A stretch of 64,000 nucleotides of DNA from Dokdonella sp. (GTDB lineage: Bacteria > Pseudomonadota > Gammaproteobacteria > Xanthomonadales > Rhodanobacteraceae): positions 62,001 through 126,000 of the forward strand of contig NZ_JAGIAG010000003.1 in the NCBI RefSeq assembly GCF_017744955.1, written 5' to 3'. The notes under the pieces were generated by a model. That model had not been told where the DNA came from. It did no database searches and saw only the letters and a list, made by a program, of their open reading frames with translations. This document shows, piece after piece, positions 57,949 to 64,000 of this stretch. Both the position numbers and the translations under genes were made by a program. Position 1 is the first letter of the stretch, and every line of letters begins with the position of its first letter.

Positions 57949-59202
57949 TCAGACGCGCTCGAGCAAGCCGACCGTGCCGGTGCCGCCGTCCGCGCAGAGC
58001 GAGACGATGCCGCGCGATCCGCTCGGCAGCGCGGCGAGTTCCTTCGCCGCCTGGCTCAGTACGCGCGCGCCGGTCGCGGCGAACGGATGGCCGAGCGCGA
58101 TCGAGCCGCCGTGCGGGTTGACCCGATCCCACGGGAACGCACCGAGATCGGCGTCGACGCCGGCGCGTTCCTTGCGGTAGCCGGCGTCGGCGGCGAGGCG
58201 CAGGTTGGCGACGACCTGCGCGGCGAAGGCTTCGTGGACGTTCCACGAGGCGACGTCGGCGAAGCTCAGCCGATGCCGCGCGAGCAGGCGCGCGATCGCG
58301 CGCGCCGGCGCCATCAGCATGCCTTCGTCGCCGTGGAGGTAGTCGATCGCGGCGAGTTCCCAGTCGACCAGCTTGACGGTCGGCGCCACGCCGAGCCGCG
58401 CGAGACCTTCGCGATCGGCGACCCACAGCGAGGCAGCGCCGTCGGTCAGCGGCGAGGCGTTGCCGGCGGTGATGGTGCCGCTGGCCGGATCGAACGCCGG
58501 CTTGAGCGTGGCGAGTTTTTCCGCCGAGGTGTCGCGGCGCGGCAGGTTGTCGGTGCCTACGCCGTCGAACGGCAGGATCAGGTCGTCGAAGAAGCCTTCG
58601 TCCTGGCCGCGGATCGCGCCCTGGTGGCTGAGCAGCGCGCGCGCGTCCTGGTCCTCGCGCGAGATGCCGAAGCGCTTGACGGTGTCCTCGGTGTGCTCGC
58701 CCATCGAGCGCCCGCTCTTGCGGTTGGCCCAGCCGCGCGCCGGCAGGTTGAAGTCGGCGACGCCGACGCGCGCGAGGCGCTCCGTGGCGGCGGCCTTGTC
58801 CTTCGCGAACAGCATCATCAGTTCGTCGGCGACGCGCTGCTTCAACGCGATCGGCACGTGGCTCATCGATTCGCTGCCGCCGACCAGCGCGAGGTGCGCG
58901 CCGCCGCGCCCGAGCATCGCGCCAGCCTCGACGGCGCCCATGAAGCTGGTCGAGCAGGCCAGCGTGGTCGAGAACGCCGGAATGGTCGGGTCGATGCCCG
59001 CGTCGAGCACGACTTCGCGCGCGATGTTGGAGACGTCCGGATGCGTGATGACCTGGCCCCAGACGACAAAGTCCGGTCGCGCCTTCTCGGCCATCGCGCG
59101 CACCAGCGGCACGGACAGGTCGATCGAGGAATGCTTCGCGTAGACGCCGCCGGCCTTGACGAACGGGGTACGCAGACCGGGAACGAGATAGATGTCGGAC
59201 AT
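57949..59202 (-). CDS. Thiolase-family acyl-CoA acetyltransferase
   Basis: A 417-residue thiolase: nucleophilic Cys83 in STTLACSTSFMG, the family region NASPLTDGAASLWVA, and the catalytic NPHGGSIALGHPFAATGAR and GIVSLCADGGTG near the end. It probably cleaves 3-ketoacyl-CoA or condenses acetyl-CoA; length and tail resemble FadI-like enzymes. The TetR gene is divergent, with overlapping -10 boxes and an inverted repeat between, so it is likely regulated by it. No partner hydratase/dehydrogenase gene is adjacent. Confidence 0.9.
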   Translation of the reverse strand: MSDIYLVPGLRTPFVKAGGVYAKHSSIDLSVPLVRAMAEKARPDFVVWGQVITHPDVSNIAREVVLDAGIDPTIPAFSTTLACSTSFMGAVEAGAMLGRGGAHLALVGGSESMSHVPIALKQRVADELMMLFAKDKAAATERLARVGVADFNLPARGWANRKSGRSMGEHTEDTVKRFGISREDQDARALLSHQGAIRGQDEGFFDDLILPFDGVGTDNLPRRDTSAEKLATLKPAFDPASGTITAGNASPLTDGAASLWVADREGLARLGVAPTVKLVDWELAAIDYLHGDEGMLMAPARAIARLLARHRLSFADVASWNVHEAFAAQVVANLRLAADAGYRKERAGVDADLGAFPWDRVNPHGGSIALGHPFAATGARVLSQAAKELAALPSGSRGIVSLCADGGTGTVGLLERV

Positions 59203-59258
59203 CGCACGGCTCCTTGGAGGATGGTCGGTCGCATCGGCGCGACCGCTTGCGAGGATGA

Positions 59259-59274
59259 TATGATGATGATCATA
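59259..59274. promoter_or_regulatory. TetR operator overlapping two -10 boxes
   Basis: TATGAT (59259–59264) and ATCATA (59269–59274) form a perfect inverted repeat with a four-base spacer. Each arm reads as TATGAT on its own strand, a good -10 box for the TetR gene (+) and the thiolase gene (-). A repressor bound here would block both promoters. Confidence 0.6.
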
Positions 59275-59294
59275 CAAAAACCAATCCGATCGCC

Positions 59295-59888
59295 ATGCGC
59301 TACGCCGCCGAGCACAAGCAGAACACCCGCAAGACCCTGCTGAAGGCCGCCGCGGCCGCGATCCGCGTCGACGGCCCCGACCGTGTCGGCGTGGCCGACG
59401 TGATGGCGAAGGCCGGGCTGACGCACGGCGGCTTCTACGCGCACTTCCCGTCCAAGGGCGCCCTGGTCGCGGCGGCGATCGGCCAGATGTTCGAGGAACG
59501 CGAAGCGCTGATCCTCGAGGCGAGCGCGGGGCGCAGTCCGGCCGAGGCGCTGGAGCTGTACGTTCGCCATTACCTCTCGCGCAAACACCGCGACGCGAAA
59601 CACAGCGGCTGCCCGATCGCCGCGCTCGCTTCCGATCTGCCGCGCCTCGAAGCCGACGCGCGCAAGCGCTACGCGGAAGGCGCGCGGCGCATCCGCGCGC
59701 TGATCGCCGCGCAGTTCACGGCGCTGGGCTGCGCCGACGCCGGCGCGCAGGCCGATTCGATGCTGGCCGAACTCGTCGGCGCGCTGGCGATGGCGCGCGC
59801 GGAAACCGATCCGAAACGCTCCGACGAGATCCTCGCGCACTCGCAGCAGGCGCTGCGGCGCCGTTTCGGCCTGGAAGATCCGCGCTGA
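59295..59888 (+). CDS. TetR/AcrR-family regulator
   Basis: A 197-residue regulator with an N-terminal helix-turn-helix (VGVADVMAKAGLTHGGFYAH, about residues 34–53) and a helical ligand domain with CPIAALASDLPRLEADARKR. It is divergent from the thiolase gene and probably represses it together with itself through the palindrome at 59259–59274. Such regulators often bind acyl-CoA-like ligands. Confidence 0.92.
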   Translation: MRYAAEHKQNTRKTLLKAAAAAIRVDGPDRVGVADVMAKAGLTHGGFYAHFPSKGALVAAAIGQMFEEREALILEASAGRSPAEALELYVRHYLSRKHRDAKHSGCPIAALASDLPRLEADARKRYAEGARRIRALIAAQFTALGCADAGAQADSMLAELVGALAMARAETDPKRSDEILAHSQQALRRRFGLEDPR

Positions 59889-59967
59889 TCGTCGCCGTCG
59901 CGGCAGCGCCGGGTTGCGGCCCGCGCGGCGGCGGCAAGGGACGAGTTCTTCCGGGTCCGCCTCGCGC

Positions 59968-60561
59968 CTACAGCGTCTGCCTGGATCCGACCGGAATGGC
60001 GACGCCGTCGAACAGCGGCATCCACGCCTGATCCGCGCCGAGCCGCAGCGAAACGTGCAGGTGCAAGGTCTTCACCTCGGCGGCCGGCCGCTCCTTCATG
60101 AAGACGTCGACGTCGATGCTCGCGTTCTTCGGCATCGCTTCGGGATGCGCGCGCAGCGAATCGCGCAGTTCGAGCAGGACGCGCGAAGACGCGGCGTCGG
60201 TCCTCAGGACCGTCCACGGCAGCGTCGCGTCGGGCGGCGCCTCGTGCCCGGCTTCCTCGAGCGCGAGGTTCAGCGTCCGCTTCGATCCGTCCTTCTCGAC
60301 GAGGCCGATCCTCAGCGTCGTCTTCGCCGGGTCCGGCTGCACGCCCTCGGCGGTCGTCGCGGCGACGCGAAGCGCGGCGGGATCGAGCTGCAGCAGATCC
60401 TGCGGCCCGAAGTTGCGCATCTTCCACAAGGTCGACAGGGGCACGCTGACGCAACCGCCGACGAGCGCGAGCCCGCACGTCAAGGCCGCGAAGCGGATCG
60501 CGCGCCTGCGTGTCGAGCGCGAATCGCCGCGAACGATTCGCGCCGAACCGTCATTCCTCAT
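59968..60561 (-). CDS. Lipoprotein of unknown function (type VI SciN-like at low confidence)
   Basis: A 197-residue lipoprotein with lipobox LVGGC near residue 36 after a basic n-region. The mature part has [20 protein letters not shown], then [20 protein letters not shown] and [17 protein letters not shown] beta-rich fold is likely. The repeated LxLxxP pattern and RxAATTAEG segment are reminiscent of periplasmic lipoproteins of secretion systems, but no other secretion gene is nearby. Function unknown. The start ATG 60561 is near AAAGGA. The preceding frame is not conserved. Confidence 0.7.
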   Translation of the reverse strand: MRNDGSARIVRGDSRSTRRRAIRFAALTCGLALVGGCVSVPLSTLWKMRNFGPQDLLQLDPAALRVAATTAEGVQPDPAKTTLRIGLVEKDGSKRTLNLALEEAGHEAPPDATLPWTVLRTDAASSRVLLELRDSLRAHPEAMPKNASIDVDVFMKERPAAEVKTLHLHVSLRLGADQAWMPLFDGVAIPVGSRQTL

Positions 60562-60580
60562 TCCTTTCCCCCGTCCGGAC

Positions 60581-60937
60581 TCACTCGTTCCCGCTCCCCC
60601 GATCCATCTGCGCCGCGAGGCGCTTCGGCGCGACGTTGCGCCAGGCCGCGAGCAGCGCGTCACGCACCAGGGCCTCCTTCGCGTCGCGCAGATGCAGCCA
60701 GGTCCAGCCCTTGCCGCCCCAGGCGCCGCTCACCGGCGCGAATGCCTGCGCGTCGAGATGCAGGAACATTTCCTGCTGCGCCGCCGTGAGCTTGACGACC
60801 GCGCGGCCGTTCACGCCGCCACCACCCAGCGTGGCGAAAATCTTGCCGCGCACGCGAAAGTCCGTCGTGCCCAGGTGCGAACCCTCGCTCGCCTCGGGCA
60901 GGCGCAGGGCGAGACGGCGGAACGAATCGGGCGCCAC
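60581..60937 (-). CDS. MmcQ/YjbR-family protein
   Basis: A 118-residue protein starting at GTG 60937 with GGAG before it. The motif [20 protein letters not shown], then [11 protein letters not shown] and [13 protein letters not shown], is typical of the MmcQ/YjbR family, a small double-stranded-DNA-binding-like fold of unknown role. [19 protein letters not shown] follows. It is immediately upstream of the lipoprotein gene, and divergent from ccoN. Confidence 0.88.
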   Translation of the reverse strand: MAPDSFRRLALRLPEASEGSHLGTTDFRVRGKIFATLGGGGVNGRAVVKLTAAQQEMFLHLDAQAFAPVSGAWGGKGWTWLHLRDAKEALVRDALLAAWRNVAPKRLAAQMDRGSGNE

Positions 60938-61106
60938 GATCCGGGCTCCAGCGGCGGGGACGGACGAGTCTAGCGACGAAATGCCGCGAATGCGTCGATA
61001 CGCCGCGCGCCGAAACGCGCAACTGCGACAACCTGCCTGCATCCGCATCACGGGATGCGCCCGTCGCCTCGGCGAGAATGGCGGGCGCCAATACGAAGGG
61101 GACGTC

Positions 61107-62573
61107 ATGCGCATCGTAGAGACCTACAACGACCACGTCGTACGTTTGTTCCTGCTCGCCGCCGCGGTGTGGGGCATCATCGGCATGGCGGTCGGCGTGT
61201 ACATCGCCGCCGAGCTCGCCTGGCCGGCGCTGAACTTCGGCATCCCGTGGCTGACCTTCAGCCGGCTGCGGCCCGACCACACCTTCGGCGTGATCTTCGC
61301 CTTCGGCGGCTCCGCGCTGATGGGCACCTGCTACTACGTCGTGCAGCGCACCGGACACACGCGGCTCGCGCTCGGCCGGCTCGCGCACTTCACCTTCTGG
61401 GGCTGGCAGCTGATCTGCGTGCTGGCGATGGTGACGATGCCGCTCGGCATCACGCAGAGCAAGGAATACGCCGAGCCCGAGTGGCTCATCGACCTGCTGG
61501 TCGCGGTGGTCTGGGTCTCCTTCGGCGTGGTCTTCTTCGCCACGCTCACGCGCCGGCGCATCCGGCACATCTACGTCGCCAACTGGTACTACGGCGCCTT
61601 CATCATCGCGGTCGGCCTGCTGCACATCGTCAACAACCTGGTCGTGCCCGTGTCGCTGTGGAAGTCCTATCCGATCTACTCCGGCGTCGTCGACGCGATG
61701 GTGCAGTGGTGGTACGGCCACAACGCGGTGGCGTTCTTCCTGACCGCCGGCTTCCTCGGCATGATGTACTACTTCGTGCCGCGGCAGGCGCAGCAGCCGC
61801 TGTGGAGCTACCGCTTCTCGATCGTCAATTTCTGGGCGCTGATCTCGGTCTACATGTGGGCCGGCTCGCACCACCTGATCTACACCGCGCTGCCGGACTG
61901 GGTGCAGTCGGTCGGCATGGCGTTCTCGCTGGTGCTGCTGATGCCGAGCTGGGGCTCGGCGGCGAACGGCCTGCTCACCTTCAACGGCTCGTGGGACAAG
62001 CTGCGCACCGATCCGGCGGCGAAGTTCATGGTCATCGCGCTGGTGTTCTACGCCGCCTCGACCTTCGAAGGCTCGATGATGGCGATCAAGACCGTCAACG
62101 CGCTCTCGCACTACACCGACTGGACCGTCGCGCACGTGCACTCCGGCTCGATCGGCTGGGTCGCGATGATCACCATCGGCTCGCTCTACGCGATGGCGCC
62201 GCGCGCGCTCGGCCAGCCGGCGATGTACTCCACGCGCGCGATGAACGTGCACTTCTGGATGCACACGGTCGGCCTGCTGCTGTACGTGATCGCGATGTGG
62301 TTCGCCGGCGTCACCGAGGGCCTGATGTGGCGCGCGACCGAAGCGGACGGATCGCTGACGCACTCCTTCATCGCCAGCCTGCTCGCCGCCAAGCCGTACT
62401 ACGTGGTGCGCTGGTTCGGCGGCGTGCTGGTCGTCGGCGGCATGGTGGTGATGGCGTGGAACCTGTGGCACACGGCGGCGGACGCGCGCGCGCATCTGAT
62501 CAAGCCGATCCCGGTGCCGATCCCCGAACCCGAACCGCGCCAGGTTCCCGCGCCGCTGCCGGCGCTGAGTTGA
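61107..62573 (+). CDS. ccoN: cbb3-type cytochrome c oxidase subunit I
   Basis: A 488-residue catalytic subunit with twelve hydrophobic helices and the haem/copper His set: [20 protein letters not shown] early, [40 protein letters not shown] (Tyr-His region), [15 protein letters not shown] (CuB His pair), [17 protein letters not shown] and [16 protein letters not shown] (haem ligands). It is the first gene of a ccoNOQP operon; the gap to ccoO is 89 bases. The oxidase is used at low oxygen and takes electrons from c-type cytochromes. A GCATCC/GGATGC inverted repeat at 61039–61058 precedes the gene; no clear FNR site was found. Confidence 0.95.
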   Translation: MRIVETYNDHVVRLFLLAAAVWGIIGMAVGVYIAAELAWPALNFGIPWLTFSRLRPDHTFGVIFAFGGSALMGTCYYVVQRTGHTRLALGRLAHFTFWGWQLICVLAMVTMPLGITQSKEYAEPEWLIDLLVAVVWVSFGVVFFATLTRRRIRHIYVANWYYGAFIIAVGLLHIVNNLVVPVSLWKSYPIYSGVVDAMVQWWYGHNAVAFFLTAGFLGMMYYFVPRQAQQPLWSYRFSIVNFWALISVYMWAGSHHLIYTALPDWVQSVGMAFSLVLLMPSWGSAANGLLTFNGSWDKLRTDPAAKFMVIALVFYAASTFEGSMMAIKTVNALSHYTDWTVAHVHSGSIGWVAMITIGSLYAMAPRALGQPAMYSTRAMNVHFWMHTVGLLLYVIAMWFAGVTEGLMWRATEADGSLTHSFIASLLAAKPYYVVRWFGGVLVVGGMVVMAWNLWHTAADARAHLIKPIPVPIPEPEPRQVPAPLPALS

Positions 62574-62662
62574 TGCGCCCGTCCATGAGCACTGCTTCGG
62601 TCAGGTATTCGAGCCGGAAGCGCGATCTCATTTCGTCAGCACTCTAATTAGGGGCCACGACA

Positions 62663-63316
62663 ATGGCAGGTGGTTACAAGTACTTCGAGGCGATCGAGAA
62701 GAATGCCGGCCTGCTCGGCATCCTGACCGCGATCATGGTGTCGATCGGCGGCCTGGCCGAGATCACGCCGCTGTTCATGCGCGCGCACGAGGTGAAGGCG
62801 GCGCCGGGCGTGAAGCCCTACGATCCGCTGCGCCTCGCCGGCAAGGACATCTACGTGCGCGAGGGCTGCTATCTGTGCCACACGCAGATGATCCGCGCGC
62901 TGCGCGCCGAGACCGAACGCTACGGGCCGTTCTCGACCGCCGAGGAATCGGTCTACGACCGTCCTCACCAATGGGGCTCCAAGCGCACCGGGCCGGACCT
63001 CGCGCGCGTCGGCGGCAAGTATTCCGACGAGTGGCAGCGCGTGCATCTGAAGGATCCGCGCGCGGTCGTGCCGGAATCGAACATGCCCGGCTACCCGTGG
63101 CTGATGCAGGCGCTGGTCGATCCGGACGAGATCACGCAGAAGCTGCGCGTGCTGCGCCTGCTCGGCGATCCCTACACCGACGAGGACATCGCCAACGCCG
63201 CCGCCGCGGTGGTCGGCCGCACCGAGATGGAAGCGCTGATCGCCTACCTGCAAGGCCTCGGCATCGCCAACGAACCGGCGGCAGCGACCGCGTCGACGGC
63301 GCAGGCCAAGCCATGA
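62663..63316 (+). CDS. ccoO: cbb3-type oxidase monohaem subunit II
   Basis: A 217-residue membrane-anchored cytochrome: one N-terminal helix (AGLLGILTAIMVSIGGLAEI) and a single haem site CYLCH at residues 69–73, followed by MIRALRAETERYG, FSTAEESVYDRPHQWGSKRT and SNMPGYPWLMQ with the axial Met. It passes electrons to CcoN. Its stop overlaps the ccoQ start by four bases. Confidence 0.95.
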   Translation: MAGGYKYFEAIEKNAGLLGILTAIMVSIGGLAEITPLFMRAHEVKAAPGVKPYDPLRLAGKDIYVREGCYLCHTQMIRALRAETERYGPFSTAEESVYDRPHQWGSKRTGPDLARVGGKYSDEWQRVHLKDPRAVVPESNMPGYPWLMQALVDPDEITQKLRVLRLLGDPYTDEDIANAAAAVVGRTEMEALIAYLQGLGIANEPAAATASTAQAKP

Positions 63317-63498
63317 ACGCCCTCTGGGGTCATCTCACCGGCGTGCTGATCGTGCTGATGATGGCGAGCTTCGTCGGCATCTGGATCTGGGTCTGGAACG
63401 GCCGCCACAAGAGCAAGTTCGACGCGCTCGCGCGCCTGCCGATGGAAGACGAACCGATCGAAAGCGAGCCGCGGAAAAACGGGAGGACACGGCGATGA
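63313..63498 (+). CDS. ccoQ: cbb3-type oxidase subunit CcoQ
   Basis: A 61-residue single-pass protein (LTGVLIVLMMASFVGIWIWV) with a basic tail, typical of the CcoQ accessory subunit that stabilises the complex. It overlaps both ccoO and ccoP by four bases (ATGA). Confidence 0.93.
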   Translation: MNALWGHLTGVLIVLMMASFVGIWIWVWNGRHKSKFDALARLPMEDEPIESEPRKNGRTRR

Positions 63499-64000
63499 GC
63501 GCATTCTGGTCCGGCTGGATCATGTTCCTGGTCGTGCTGAACTTCGGCATCACGCTGTTCCTGTTCGTCTGGGGACAGTTCGTCGCGATCCCGACCCAGC
63601 CCGACGGCACCAGCGGCCACGTCTGGGCGCACGGCGTGCTGCGCGAAGGCGTGCGCCGGCTGCCGCTGTGGTGGGTATTGATGTCGGCCAGCGTGTTCGT
63701 CATCGGCATGGTCTATCTGGTGCTGTATCCCGGATTCGGCAGCTACAAGGGCCTGATCGGCTGGAGCGCGCACGACCAGCTCGCGCGCGAGAGCGCCGCG
63801 AACCAGGCCAAGCTGACGCCGGTGCTGCAGAGCTTCGAGGGCCGCAGCGTCGAGCAGCTCGCCGCGATGCCGGAGGCGACGCGCATGGGCCATCGCCTGT
63901 TCGTCGACAACTGCGCCGCGTGCCACGGCCTGGATGGCCGCGGCAACCACGCCGTCGGCGCACCCGACCTGACCGACCAGGACTGGCTCTGGGGCGGCAG
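63495..64000 (+). CDS. ccoP: cbb3-type oxidase dihaem subunit CcoP (5' part)
   Basis: The first 168 residues of CcoP; the gene runs off the right edge. Two hydrophobic helices are visible (WIMFLVVLNFGITLFLFVW; WWVLMSASVFVIGMVYLVLY), with HVWAHGVLREGVRRLPLWW between them, then a long periplasmic part with the first haem site CAACH at about residue 140. The second haem domain is outside the window. Confidence 0.94.
   Translation, partial: MSAFWSGWIMFLVVLNFGITLFLFVWGQFVAIPTQPDGTSGHVWAHGVLREGVRRLPLWWVLMSASVFVIGMVYLVLYPGFGSYKGLIGWSAHDQLARESAANQAKLTPVLQSFEGRSVEQLAAMPEATRMGHRLFVDNCAACHGLDGRGNHAVGAPDLTDQDWLWGG

Noticed and set aside
61039..61058. GCATCC–GGATGC inverted repeat upstream of ccoN as an FNR/ANR site
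   Set aside because: It does not match TTGAT-N4-ATCAA and has a different spacing.

Overview
The window is high-GC (codon third positions mostly G or C) and reads as a gammaproteobacterial chromosome of the Xanthomonadales, probably Rhodanobacteraceae- or Xanthomonadaceae-like. The clues are the CcmABCDE set, the pgsA–tRNA-Gly–tRNA-Cys arrangement, an ECF sigma factor paired with Ser/Thr kinases, a short-form CcoQ/CcoP, and secreted proteins ending in IFxDGFE-type tails. Species assignment is inference. Both ends are cut inside genes (an ACMSD-like decarboxylase on the left, ccoP on the right).

Layout. 1–4.4 kb: kynurenine-pathway genes (ACMSD-like, kynU, kmo) and a DUF3293 gene. 4.4–10.4 kb: two paralogous TPR-bearing Ser/Thr kinases and an ECF sigma factor whose region 2.2 carries Ser/Thr in place of acidic residues, with no anti-sigma gene. 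10.4–16.7 kb: ccmABC and ccmDE, separated by a secreted propeller-like gene whose sibling lies just before ccmA. 16.7–22.5 kb: a LysR gene divergent from a decaheme cytochrome (MtrA/PioA/DmsE type), an MtrB/PioB-type outer-membrane barrel and a diheme c4-type cytochrome. This is a predicted trans-outer-membrane electron conduit and the most notable system here. 22.6–27.5 kb: small exported proteins, uvrC, pgsA, two tRNAs. 27.9–29.8 kb: small genes ending with a low-molecular-weight tyrosine phosphatase. 29.76–31.0 kb: an AT-rich island with three unrecognised genes and three striking hairpins, followed by gene debris to 31.7 kb. 31.8–46.1 kb: mostly housekeeping (kdsB, ribokinase-like, ispG, xseA) with a GT-C membrane protein, a CsgG-like lipoprotein, a PilZ-like protein, a phospholipase D/cardiolipin synthase and an aldehyde dehydrogenase. 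46.2–53 kb: a wax-ester synthase/DGAT, a ring-cleavage dioxygenase, an HxlR-regulated reductase, a CPA2 antiporter and small stress genes, with several copies of a dispersed palindromic repeat. 53–61 kb: a PQQ dehydrogenase, a LytTR two-component pair, a thiolase divergent from a TetR regulator, and small genes. 61.1 kb to the end: ccoNOQP, a cbb3 oxidase.

How the genes may work together. The Ccm proteins attach haem to c-type cytochromes. The MtrA/MtrB pair plus the c4 cytochrome could carry electrons across the outer membrane and periplasm. The cbb3 oxidase at the right end, a usual acceptor for c4-type cytochromes, could complete an inward route such as Fe(II) oxidation, but the direction of flow cannot be read from sequence. 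No CRISPR array, rRNA, transposase or integrase was seen.
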